Shown here piece by piece: positions 1 to 6,687 of a DNA stretch of 13,313 nucleotides (position 1 is the first letter of the stretch; each line of letters opens with the position of its first letter). The position numbers were made by a program, and so were the translations under genes. The stretch is from Butyrivibrio sp. (GTDB lineage: Bacteria > Bacillota_A > Clostridia > Lachnospirales > Lachnospiraceae), in assembly GCF_024699075.1 (NCBI RefSeq), contig NZ_JAILQF010000374.1:1-13313 (forward strand). Reading direction: 5' to 3'. The notes below the pieces were generated by a model. The model worked only from the letters and a program-made list of their open reading frames with translations, ran no database searches and was not told the origin of the DNA.

Positions 1-188
1 ACAATTAAAAATCTGGAAGTAATAATACACAGTATCGCCAAAAAATATGACGAAAAAATGAGAAAATGCTTGTGCAACACTGTCGATAAAACCGCATAAA
101 CAGGGGATTCTTCAAATTTGTGTAAATATCTTTGTGCAAAACAGCAGAAAAACAAGGAAAAACAATGAAATGTTGTCTATGTTCTTGA
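1..188. other. AT-rich upstream region without a gene
   Basis: I find no supportable coding region here. The only long open frame runs on the - strand, has no ribosome binding site and overlaps the pflB promoter. The octamer TTGTGYAA occurs three times in the same orientation (70-77, 118-125, 132-139), upstream of the pflB -35 box. No terminator for an upstream gene is visible. Confidence 0.6.
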
Positions 189-202
189 TTGACATACAAT
201 CA
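186..202. promoter_or_regulatory. Inverted repeat over the pflB -35 box
   Basis: TGATTG (186-191) and CAATCA (197-202) form a perfect 6-bp inverted repeat with a 5-nt spacer, overlapping the -35 hexamer at 189-194. That position suits a repressor operator. The wide spacing does not match an FNR site (TTGAT-N4-ATCAA), and I cannot name the binding protein. Confidence 0.35.
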
Positions 203-218
203 TTATACATGTTAAAAT
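189..218 (+). promoter_or_regulatory. Vegetative (SigA-type) promoter of pflB
   Basis: A perfect -35 box TTGACA (189-194) is followed after 18 nt by TAAAAT (213-218), five of six matches to the -10 consensus. Transcription would start near 225, giving a leader of about 75 nt before the pflB start at 299. The -35 box lies inside a perfect 6-bp inverted repeat (186-191 and 197-202), and a Rex-like palindrome covers the predicted start site region. Confidence 0.7.
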
Positions 219-226
219 CACGCCGT

Positions 227-244
227 TGGTTAAAAATATAACAA
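227..244. promoter_or_regulatory. Rex-like operator downstream of the pflB promoter
   Basis: The 18-mer has half-sites TGGTTAA (227-233) and ATAACAA (238-244) separated by 4 nt. The clostridial Rex consensus is TTGTTAA-N4-TTAACAA, so 12 of 14 positions match. It lies just after the predicted transcription start, a position expected for repression. Rex senses NADH/NAD+ and is known to control fermentation genes, including pfl in some Firmicutes. Rex binding here is an inference. Confidence 0.45.
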
Positions 245-298
245 ATAATTCAGCGCATGGATAAGTCCATGCATGACGGCACTAGAAGGAGTACCTTT

Positions 299-2563
299 AT
301 GCGAGAAGAATGGAGAAGTTTCAAAGGAACACACTGGATTGGAGACGTTAACGTACGTGACTTCATCCAGAACAACTACACCCAGTATGATGGTGATGAG
401 TCTTTCCTTGCAGGACCGACTCAGGCTACAGATACATTATGGGGCAAGCTTCAGGAGCTTCAGAAGAAAGAACGTGAGAACGGCGGCGTTCTTGATTGCG
501 AGACAGAAGTTGTTTCTGGTCTTACAGCTTATGGCCCTGGATATATTGATGAGCAGACTAAGGATCTTGAGCAGATCGTTGGTCTTCAGACAGATAAGCC
601 TTTAAAGAGAGCATTCATGCCTTACGGCGGAATCAAGATGGCAGAGGAAGCTGCTTCAACATACGGCTTCGAAGTTAATCCTAAATTCCACAAGATCTTC
701 ACAGAGTATCACAAGACTCACAACCAGGCAGTATTTGATGCTTATACACCTGAGATGAGAGCTGCTCGTCACAGCCACATCGTAACAGGTCTTCCGGATA
801 CATATGGTCGTGGACGTATCGTAGGCGACTACAGAAGAGTTGCTCTTTATGGTATTGATCACCTCATCGCTAAGAAGATGGAAGATTACAACAACTGCGG
901 TGATGGAACAATGACAGATAACATCATCCGTCAGAGAGAAGAGATTTCTGAGCAGGTTCGTGCTCTTAAGGGCATGAAGGCTATGGCAGAGTCTTACGGC
1001 TATGATATTTCACAGCCTGCTAAGAACGCTAAGGAAGCTGTTCAGTGGTTATACTTCGGTTACCTTGCAGCCATCAAGACTCAGAACGGTGCTGCAATGT
1101 CAGTTGGTCGTGTATCAACATTCCTTGATATCTATATTAACCGTGATATCGAAGAGGGAACACTTACAGAGGAACAGGCACAGGAACTTATCGATCACTT
1201 CACAATGAAGCTTCGTATGGTTAAGTTTGCTCGTATCCCTTCATATAACAACCTCTTCTCAGGTGACCCTGTATGGGCTACTCTTGAGGTTGGTGGACTT
1301 GGCGGAGACGGACGTCACATGGTTACAAAGAATGACTATCGTTTCCTTCATACTCTTGAGAACATGGGACCTGCTCCAGAGCCGAACCTTACAGTTCTTT
1401 ACTCTAAGAGACTTCCTGAGACATTCAAGAAGTATGCAGCTCACATTTCAGTTGTAACATCTTCTATCCAGTATGAGAACGATGATGTTATGCGTCCAAT
1501 CTGGGGCGATGACTACTCAATCTGCTGCTGCGTATCAGCTACACAGACAGGTAAGGAGATGCAGTTCTTCGGAGCTCGTGCTAACCTTGCTAAGGCTCTT
1601 TTATACGCTATCAACGGCGGTGTAGATGAGAAGTTCACAGATAAGAGCGGTAAGCACATGCAGGTAGGTCCTGCTTATGCACCTATCACATCTGAGTACC
1701 TTGACTTCGATGAAGTTATGGCTAAATATGACAAGATGCTTGACTGGCTTGCAGGTCTTTATGTAAATATCCTTAACCTCATCCAGTACATGCACGATAA
1801 GTACTACTATGAAGCAGCTGAGATGGCTCTTATCGATACAGATGTACGTCGTACATTTGCTACAGGTATTGCTGGTTTCTCACACGTTATCGATTCACTT
1901 TCAGCTATCAAGTATGCTAAGGTTAAGACAATCCGTGATGAGAACGGTCTTGTTATCGACTACAAGATAGAAGGCGACTTCCCTAAGTATGGTAACGATG
2001 ATGACAGAGCAGACCAGATCGGTGTTGATCTTCTTAAGTCATTCATGACTAAGATCAGAAAGCACCACACATATCGTGACTCTGAGCCTACAACTTCTAT
2101 CCTTACTATCACATCTAACGTTGTTTATGGTAAGGCAACAGGTGCTACACCTGACGGAAGAGCAGCTTACACATCATTCGCTCCTGGAGCATCACCATCT
2201 TACGGTGCTGAGCAGAACGGACTTCTTGCATCTCTTAACTCAGTTGCAAAGGTTCCTTATGAGTGGTCACTTGACGGTATTTCAAATACTCAGACAATGA
2301 ACCCTTCATCTCTTGGACACGATGATGAGGAGAGAGCTAACAAGCTTGTTGGTGTTCTTGATGGATACTTCGAGCAGGGTGCTCACCACCTCAACGTTAA
2401 CGTATTCGGTAAGGACAAGCTCATCGACGCTATGGAGCATCCTGAAAAGCCTGAGTATGCTAACTTCACAATTCGTGTATCAGGTTATGCTGTTAAGTTC
2501 ATCAACCTGACTAAGGAGCAGCAGCTTGACGTTATTGCTCGTACATGTCACGAATCACTCTAA
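299..2563 (+). CDS. pflB: Pyruvate formate-lyase (formate C-acetyltransferase)
   Basis: This glycyl-radical enzyme converts pyruvate and CoA to acetyl-CoA and formate in anaerobic fermentation, in the cytoplasm. The ATG at 299 is chosen because AAGGAG (286-291) precedes it by 7 nt. An in-frame ATG at 257 has no such site. The product is 754 residues, close to the 760 of the E. coli enzyme. The active-site cysteine pair is C410-C411, in the segment SICCCVSAT, with an additional cysteine at 409 where E. coli has alanine. The C-terminal motif RVSGYAV carries the radical glycine at G729 (G734 in E. coli). Other family segments such as [12 protein letters not shown] are present. Codon choice is strongly biased (CTT for Leu, GCT for Ala, CGT for Arg), as expected for a highly expressed gene. 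The activase gene pflA follows after a terminator. Function is very secure. Confidence 0.98.
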   Translation: MREEWRSFKGTHWIGDVNVRDFIQNNYTQYDGDESFLAGPTQATDTLWGKLQELQKKERENGGVLDCETEVVSGLTAYGPGYIDEQTKDLEQIVGLQTDKPLKRAFMPYGGIKMAEEAASTYGFEVNPKFHKIFTEYHKTHNQAVFDAYTPEMRAARHSHIVTGLPDTYGRGRIVGDYRRVALYGIDHLIAKKMEDYNNCGDGTMTDNIIRQREEISEQVRALKGMKAMAESYGYDISQPAKNAKEAVQWLYFGYLAAIKTQNGAAMSVGRVSTFLDIYINRDIEEGTLTEEQAQELIDHFTMKLRMVKFARIPSYNNLFSGDPVWATLEVGGLGGDGRHMVTKNDYRFLHTLENMGPAPEPNLTVLYSKRLPETFKKYAAHISVVTSSIQYENDDVMRPIWGDDYSICCCVSATQTGKEMQFFGARANLAKALLYAINGGVDEKFTDKSGKHMQVGPAYAPITSEYLDFDEVMAKYDKMLDWLAGLYVNILNLIQYMHDKYYYEAAEMALIDTDVRRTFATGIAGFSHVIDSLSAIKYAKVKTIRDENGLVIDYKIEGDFPKYGNDDDRADQIGVDLLKSFMTKIRKHHTYRDSEPTTSILTITSNVVYGKATGATPDGRAAYTSFAPGASPSYGAEQNGLLASLNSVAKVPYEWSLDGISNTQTMNPSSLGHDDEERANKLVGVLDGYFEQGAHHLNVNVFGKDKLIDAMEHPEKPEYANFTIRVSGYAVKFINLTKEQQLDVIARTCHESL

Positions 2564-2617
2564 TGTGTTGTTTGGTTTTTGATATAACAGACTTATTAAG
2601 AGCGTAATGCTTATATG

Positions 2618-2663
2618 AAAAAGGACTGCAAAGGGAGTTAACAATTCTTTGCAGTCCTTTTTT
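2618..2663 (+). terminator. Rho-independent terminator after pflB
   Basis: GGACTGCAAAG (2623-2633) pairs perfectly with CTTTGCAGTCC (2647-2657), an 11-bp stem with a 13-nt loop. A run of T follows (2658-2663) and a run of A precedes. It lies between pflB and pflA, so most pflB transcripts should end here. This would make pflB message more abundant than pflA message, suiting an enzyme and its catalytic activase. Confidence 0.93.
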
Positions 2664-2701
2664 AAAAGATATATGTGATTTACAGAATCTGAAGTATCAG
2701 G

Positions 2702-2729
2702 TTCATGGATGTTAGTGCTGCACTATAAT
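2702..2729 (+). promoter_or_regulatory. Possible weak promoter for pflA
   Basis: A perfect -10 hexamer TATAAT (2724-2729) lies 20 nt before the pflA start. The candidate -35 (TTCATG, 2702-2707, 16-nt spacing) matches the consensus at only three of six positions. A start near 2736 would leave a very short leader that still includes the GGAG at 2741-2744. Read-through from pflB is the alternative. Confidence 0.35.
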
Positions 2730-2749
2730 GGCAGCGGAATGGAGATTTT

Positions 2750-3484
2750 ATGAAAGGCGCAGTACATTCAATAGAAACATTTGGATCAGTAGACGGTCCT
2801 GGCATCAGATATATTATATTCCTGCAGGGCTGCAACATGAGATGCAGATATTGTCACAATGTTGATACATGGGCCCAAGAGCGAGATGATACACAGTTTA
2901 TAGATGCTGATGAACTCCTTGATAAGGCAGAACGTTATAAGACTTATTGGGGCAATGATGGCGGAATAACTGTAAGCGGTGGTGAAGCACTTCTTCAGAT
3001 TGATTTCCTTCTTGAGCTCTTTACAAAAGCTAAAAAGCGCGGAATCAATACCTGTATTGATACTGCACTTCAGCCATTTACAAGACAGGAGCCTTTTTTC
3101 TCAAAGTTTGAAGAACTTATGAAGCTTACAGACCTTCTTCTTGTAGATATCAAGCATATTGAGCCGGAAGCTCATAAGGATCTTACAGCACAGGACAATG
3201 CCAATATCTTAGATGGAATGAGATATCTTTCTGATATCAACAAGCCTATCTGGATCAGACACGTACTTGTACCTGGTGTTACTGATGATGATAATGCACT
3301 TAAAAAGACCAGAGCCTTCATTGAAACACTTCATAATGTAGAGAAGATTGAAGTACTTCCTTATCATAATCTCGGAGTATTTAAGTGGAAAGAACTTGGA
3401 ATCAAATATACTCTTGAAGATACACCTGCACCTTCCAAGGAGCGTGTCGAGAATGCTGAGAAGATTCTTCACGGAGAAATCTGA
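2750..3484 (+). CDS. pflA: Pyruvate formate-lyase-activating enzyme (radical SAM)
   Basis: This enzyme uses S-adenosylmethionine and a [4Fe-4S] cluster to abstract hydrogen from the active glycine of PflB, switching it on under anaerobic conditions. The cluster ligands are C28, C32 and C35 in GCNMRCRYCHN, the CxxxCxxC signature of radical-SAM activases. The SGGE motif at 76-79 binds SAM. Further family landmarks are LLVDIKHIEPEAH, WIRHVLVPGVTDDD and VEKIEVLPYHNLG, all close to E. coli PflA. At 244 residues the protein is full length for the family. GGAG (2741-2744) sits 5 nt before the ATG. Immediate proximity to pflB confirms the substrate. No clear terminator follows the stop codon. Confidence 0.97.
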   Translation: MKGAVHSIETFGSVDGPGIRYIIFLQGCNMRCRYCHNVDTWAQERDDTQFIDADELLDKAERYKTYWGNDGGITVSGGEALLQIDFLLELFTKAKKRGINTCIDTALQPFTRQEPFFSKFEELMKLTDLLLVDIKHIEPEAHKDLTAQDNANILDGMRYLSDINKPIWIRHVLVPGVTDDDNALKKTRAFIETLHNVEKIEVLPYHNLGVFKWKELGIKYTLEDTPAPSKERVENAEKILHGEI

Positions 3485-3713
3485 ATCTGAAGGGTATAAT
3501 AGTTGTTCCTTATAAATATATCTTATAATTAAGTTAATAATGTTAAGAACCGTACCGATAAAATAAATGTAACGACGGATTTATGTTACAGTATTCGATT
3601 TGTTTGTTATCAGACATCACGGGTATTTTTGACGGGACGGAGTTCTGCATGCTAAGGATAGCGTCTTTCACGGAAGATAGTAACTTTTAATTTTTGGTGG
3701 AGGCGCTAATTTT
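3485..3713 (+). other. Intergenic and leader region ahead of the EF-hand gene
   Basis: This AT-rich gap has no gene of usual size. It holds a SigD-like promoter at 3535-3561 and then about 150 nt of leader. TGTAAC (3568-3573) can pair with GTTACA (3585-3590). A competing pairing is TAAAT (3564-3568) with ATTTA (3579-3583), so the two hairpins exclude each other. Near 3650-3663 GCTA-AGGA-TAGC can form a small hairpin. I recognise no known riboswitch class. Confidence 0.45.
3535..3561 (+). promoter_or_regulatory. SigD (sigma-28 type) flagellar promoter
   Basis: TAAT (3535-3538), then 16 nt, then CCGATAA (3555-3561). The sigma-28 consensus is TAAA-N16-CCGATAA, so only one position differs. The -10 element is identical to that upstream of flgM in this window. 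A start near 3569 would give a leader of about 170 nt before the gene at 3739. Confidence 0.65.
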
Positions 3714-3746
3714 ATGCCCTTTTTTGCTATAAAAGGTCATGGATGA
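3714..3746 (+). CDS. Short overlapping leader frame (10 codons)
   Basis: GGTGGAGG (3696-3703) precedes the ATG at 3714 by 10 nt. The frame reads MPFFAIKGHG and stops at TGA 3744-3746. Its last codons overlap the ATG at 3739 of the next gene, in a different frame. The downstream ATG has no well-spaced ribosome binding site of its own (AAGG ends only 2 nt before it). The arrangement therefore suggests translational coupling, with ribosomes finishing the short frame and restarting at 3739. Whether the peptide itself matters is unknown. A sequencing error or a frameshifted true start is less likely, because the frame of the main gene has a stop at 3730-3732. Confidence 0.45.
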   Translation: MPFFAIKGHG

Positions 3747-4881
3747 AGACTTTAATGAGCGCTTCCGGAAAGACATGAGGCGTATTATGAGAATTGCAGC
3801 AAGTAACATTGAACTAAGCTCAAGGCGTGAACACGTAGTTCAAAACATGCAGGATACGATAAAGCCGTTTGGGCTTTCGTCAAGCTTTAAAACGCTTGAA
3901 AGTAATAAGGAGTCTGAGATATTAAGAGATACGTATGCCAGATCTGATAAGGATCTGGAACTTCTTGATGCAGAGTCTTCAGGTCTTTATATGAATCCTG
4001 GAACCTATCATGAGATTCAGGTAGAGGAACCTGAGACCTTAAATGAAAGTCAGGGACTTAGCCCTATGGACATGATACATGTTCATCTTTTGAGACTTAT
4101 ACTAAAACTTGCCCAGGATCTGGGAGGAAAAGGCTGGGACTCTTTTTCCAGAAATATATCGGAGCAGCTTGATTCTATATCAAATGGAAATGCGGGCCTT
4201 TACAGAAGCTCTAATTCCTATTCTTTAATGAGTTATGAGAAGGAATCTATGCAGTTTAGCGCAGATGGAAGAGCTGTTACAGAGGATGGACGAATCATAG
4301 ACTTTAATGTAAGTTTTGGCATGTCGAGAGAGTTTGCAGAGTATTCGGAGCTTAATCTTGGGGCCATGGGACAGCTTCTTATGGATCCTCTTGTAATAAA
4401 TGTTGGAGATGATGTTGCAGAAATATCAGACCAGTCTTTTTATTTTGATCTTAATATGGATGGGAATAAGGAGAATGTAAAGATGCCGGGGCTTGGGTCA
4501 GGCTTTCTTGCGGTAGACAAAAACGGCGACGGCACTATAAATGATGGAAGCGAACTCTTTGGCGCGCAAACAGGAGACGGCTTTGGCGAACTAAGAGAAT
4601 ATGATGAGGATGGTAATGGCTGGATAGATGAAAATGATGAATCCTCCTGGGCAGCACTTAAAGTCTGGATCAAAGATGATAAAGGCCATGACGAGCTTCT
4701 GACTTTAAAGGAGGCTGATGTTGGAGCAATCTATCTTGGAGAAGTTGGAACTGAGTATACTTCGTATTCTTCCGATCTTTTTAAGGACGGCGTTAACGGC
4801 GTAGTAAGATCATCCGGTGTATTTCTTCATGAAAATGGTAAAGCAGGAATTGTACAGCATGTAGACCTTGCATATTCATAA
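3739..4881 (+). CDS. EF-hand-like calcium-binding protein of unknown function, SigD-linked
   Basis: The 380-residue product has no signal peptide or membrane segment. Its first 25 residues are highly charged. The N-terminal half is polar and probably helical and matches nothing I recognise. The C-terminal half (about 172-380) has FSADGRAVTEDGRIIDF, then MSREF (195-199), then three acidic loops: D237-N239-D241, D260-N262-D264-G265 (DKNGDGTINDG), and D289-D291-N293-G294-D297-D300 (DEDGNGWIDEND). The DxDxDG spacing is that of calcium-binding EF loops. The ending (GVFLHENGKAGIVQHVDLA) resembles, from memory, a widespread family annotated as hypothetical, EF-hand or VCBS-type proteins without known role. 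A SigD-like promoter lies upstream and a strong terminator downstream, so it is probably a single-gene member of the motility regulon. The start is uncertain: the next ATG codons are at 3775 and 3787. Confidence 0.75.
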   Translation: MDEDFNERFRKDMRRIMRIAASNIELSSRREHVVQNMQDTIKPFGLSSSFKTLESNKESEILRDTYARSDKDLELLDAESSGLYMNPGTYHEIQVEEPETLNESQGLSPMDMIHVHLLRLILKLAQDLGGKGWDSFSRNISEQLDSISNGNAGLYRSSNSYSLMSYEKESMQFSADGRAVTEDGRIIDFNVSFGMSREFAEYSELNLGAMGQLLMDPLVINVGDDVAEISDQSFYFDLNMDGNKENVKMPGLGSGFLAVDKNGDGTINDGSELFGAQTGDGFGELREYDEDGNGWIDENDESSWAALKVWIKDDKGHDELLTLKEADVGAIYLGEVGTEYTSYSSDLFKDGVNGVVRSSGVFLHENGKAGIVQHVDLAYS

Positions 4882-4888
4882 ATTTACA

Positions 4889-4925
4889 GGCTCAGACTTT
4901 TAGATTAAAGTCTGAGCCATTTTAT
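4889..4925 (+). terminator. Rho-independent terminator after the EF-hand gene
   Basis: GGCTCAGACTTT (4889-4900) pairs perfectly with AAAGTCTGAGCC (4907-4918), a 12-bp stem with a 6-nt loop, followed by a T-rich tail. It separates this gene from the permease unit. Confidence 0.92.
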
Positions 4926-4939
4926 TGATAAATTTTAAG

Positions 4940-4967
4940 TTGAAATTGGCGGTATGTTCGCTATAAT
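4940..4967 (+). promoter_or_regulatory. Vegetative promoter of the nucleobase permease gene
   Basis: TTGAAA (4940-4945), 16 nt, then a perfect TATAAT (4962-4967). Transcription would begin near 4974. This rules out the in-frame ATG at 4954 as start codon and leaves a leader of only about 46 nt. That is too short for a purine or PRPP-type riboswitch. Confidence 0.8.
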
Positions 4968-5019
4968 ATATTTGGGTTTTGAACAACTAGTCAAACGCTT
5001 ATTTAAGAGGGAGGAAAAT

Positions 5020-6429
5020 ATGGGTAAAAATACCAAAGCTTTTGATGGGCCGATCTATGATGCCAGAAGTCTTGGAACGGGCCGAATGCTGATTCTCGGA
5101 GTTCAGCACATGTTTGCAATGTTTGGAGCAACAGTTCTTGTTCCTATTCTTACCGGTCTTGATGTATCTACAACACTTCTTTTTGCAGGTCTTGGCACAC
5201 TTCTTTTTCATCTTATTACAGGTCGTAAGGTTCCGGCATTTCTTGGTTCCTCATTCGCATTTCTTGGTGGTTATGCAGCTGTAGCGCCGCTTCTTGATGG
5301 TGGAGCTTCCAATACAGAGCTTTTGCCTTATGCTTGTTTTGGCGTTGCTGTTTCAGGTCTTTTATATCTGGTTCTTGCATTCCTTTTTAGAACCTTTGGT
5401 GCAGGTAAGGTCATGAAGTTCTTCCCACCTGTAGTTACAGGTCCTATCATTATTGCAATAGGTCTTAATCTTGCTCCATCTGCTATTAATAACTGTGCAG
5501 ATAACTGGAACTGGATTCCTGCAATTGTAGCTATTGCTATAGTTATTGGCTGCAATATCTGGGGCAAAGGTCTTGTAAGAATTGTTCCTATCCTGCTTGG
5601 AGTAATTGGTTCATATATAGTATCTGCTGTAATGGATGCACTTGGCATTGAGATGATAGATTATGCTCAGGTTGCAAGCGTACCTTGGATAGGATTTCCT
5701 GTTCATTTTGAAAATACAGTGTTCTCACTTTTTACAAATGGATTTGATTCAGGTGTTCTTATAACATCTGTAATAACGATTGTTCCTATCGCATTTGCAA
5801 CAATGATGGAGCACATTGGTGATATCTCAGCTATATCATCAACAACAGGCCGCAACTATATTAAGGATCCAGGTCTTCACAGAACACTTATTGGTGATGG
5901 TCTTGCAACTACTATAGCTTCACTTTTTGGAGCTCCTGCCAATACAACTTATGGCGAGAATACAGGTGTTCTTACACTTACTAAGGTTTATGATCCGCTT
6001 GTAATAAGAATTGCAGCCGGTTTTGCAGTGCTTATGAGTTTCTGCCCTAAGTTTGCAGCTATCATCGAGACTATGCCAAGCGGAACAATTGGTGGTATAT
6101 CACTTGTACTTTATGGAATGATCTCTGCTGTAGGTATCAGAAACCTTGTTGAGACACATGTTGACTTCTCTAAGAGCCGTAACGTACTTGTAGCTGCTAT
6201 GATCATGGTACTTACAATAGGTATCAGCTATTCATCTGCAGGTTCACTTCCACTTCCATTTGGCGGTGTAACACTTTCAGGTCTTGCAACAGGTTCACTT
6301 GTTGGTATTCTTCTTAATGCAGTCCTTCCTGGTAAGGATTATAAATTTGAAGATGAACTTCCAAACACAACAGGTGTTGATCTTGAAATGGCACAGGGCG
6401 ATCCGGTTAACATGGATAAAGCTCAGTAA
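5020..6429 (+). CDS. uraA: Uracil permease, NCS2 family
   Basis: This membrane symporter probably imports uracil with protons for pyrimidine salvage. The ATG at 5020 follows AGAGGGAGG (5006-5014) by 5 nt. The product is 469 residues, mostly hydrophobic, consistent with the 14 membrane segments of the family. The N-terminal signature QHMFAMFGATVLVPILTG and the following GRKVPAFLGSSFAF closely match UraA. The substrate-binding glutamates are E264 (MMEHIGD) and E313 (TTYGENTGV), spaced 49 residues apart exactly as E241 and E290 in E. coli UraA. The TTYGEN form favours uracil over xanthine or urate carriers. The gene stands alone between its own promoter and terminator. Its neighbours (EF-hand protein, diguanylate cyclase) give no pathway link. 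Substrate is inferred from the motif and not proven. Confidence 0.92.
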   Translation: MGKNTKAFDGPIYDARSLGTGRMLILGVQHMFAMFGATVLVPILTGLDVSTTLLFAGLGTLLFHLITGRKVPAFLGSSFAFLGGYAAVAPLLDGGASNTELLPYACFGVAVSGLLYLVLAFLFRTFGAGKVMKFFPPVVTGPIIIAIGLNLAPSAINNCADNWNWIPAIVAIAIVIGCNIWGKGLVRIVPILLGVIGSYIVSAVMDALGIEMIDYAQVASVPWIGFPVHFENTVFSLFTNGFDSGVLITSVITIVPIAFATMMEHIGDISAISSTTGRNYIKDPGLHRTLIGDGLATTIASLFGAPANTTYGENTGVLTLTKVYDPLVIRIAAGFAVLMSFCPKFAAIIETMPSGTIGGISLVLYGMISAVGIRNLVETHVDFSKSRNVLVAAMIMVLTIGISYSSAGSLPLPFGGVTLSGLATGSLVGILLNAVLPGKDYKFEDELPNTTGVDLEMAQGDPVNMDKAQ

Positions 6430-6454
6430 GTAGTGAAATAATAAGCGAATAATG

Positions 6455-6499
6455 GAGCTGTTTTTTAGATGAGAAAAACTAAAAAGCAGCTCTTTTTTT
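6455..6499 (+). terminator. Rho-independent terminator after the permease gene
   Basis: GAGCTGTTTTTTAG (6455-6468) pairs with CTAAAAAGCAGCTC (6479-6492) over 14 positions with one G-U pair and a 10-nt loop. Seven T follow (6493-6499). Confidence 0.92.
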
Positions 6500-6550
6500 A
6501 TTGTCTTATTTTTTTTCAAAAAAAAATAAAAAAAATTTCAAAATAGGGGT

Positions 6551-6577
6551 TAAGTAATTTAAAAATCGTCCGATAAT
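6551..6577 (+). promoter_or_regulatory. SigD-like promoter of the diguanylate cyclase gene
   Basis: CCGATAA (6571-6577) is preceded by TTAA (6551-6554) at 16 nt, or by TAAG (6552-6555) at 15 nt. Both are imperfect matches to the sigma-28 -35 core TAAA. The -10 element is exact. The leader to the ATG at 6688 would be about 100 nt. Confidence 0.55.
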
Positions 6578-6602
6578 ATATCTGTATAGGGGTTTTTAGG
6601 AA

Positions 6603-6668
6603 CGACTGTAAGGGGTAAATTGCAGTCGGTATAAAGCCGGGGAAATCGGACTTGGATATCCGATCGGC
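6603..6668 (+). promoter_or_regulatory. Two-hairpin 5' leader of the diguanylate cyclase gene
   Basis: The first hairpin pairs CGACTG (6603-6608) with CAGTCG (6623-6628). The second pairs ATCGGA (6645-6650) with TCCGAT (6659-6664), extended by GCCG (6636-6639) with CGGC (6665-6668) across a 5-nt bulge. It ends directly before the ribosome binding site at 6669-6678. The apical loop CTTGGATA carries a GGA, a feature of CsrA targets. It does not show the conserved core of either c-di-GMP riboswitch class. Confidence 0.45.
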
Positions 6669-6687
6669 GGGAAGGGAGAATACCGGT

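Noticed and set aside
5..199. 64-codon open frame on the - strand at the left edge
   Set aside because: It has no ribosome binding site, its low-complexity composition reflects AT-rich DNA, and it overlaps the pflB promoter.
257..298. N-terminal extension of PflB from the ATG at 257
   Set aside because: It lacks a ribosome binding site and gives residues not found in the family. The ATG at 299 has AAGGAG 7 nt upstream.
3562..3713. c-di-GMP riboswitch in the EF-hand gene leader
   Set aside because: The conserved cores of class I (GGCAAACC and GCAAAGCC) and class II were not found by eye. The same holds for the leader at 6578-6687.
4447..4641. Dockerin (cellulosome) identity for the acidic loops
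   Set aside because: There is no signal peptide, the loops are not a duplicated 22-residue dockerin repeat, and the surrounding residues match another family.
4954..5019. Upstream start of the permease at 4954
   Set aside because: The ATG lies between the -35 and -10 of the permease promoter, so it would not be in the message.
4968..5019. Purine or pyrimidine riboswitch before the permease
   Set aside because: The leader is only about 46 nt and shows no strong hairpin or known aptamer core.
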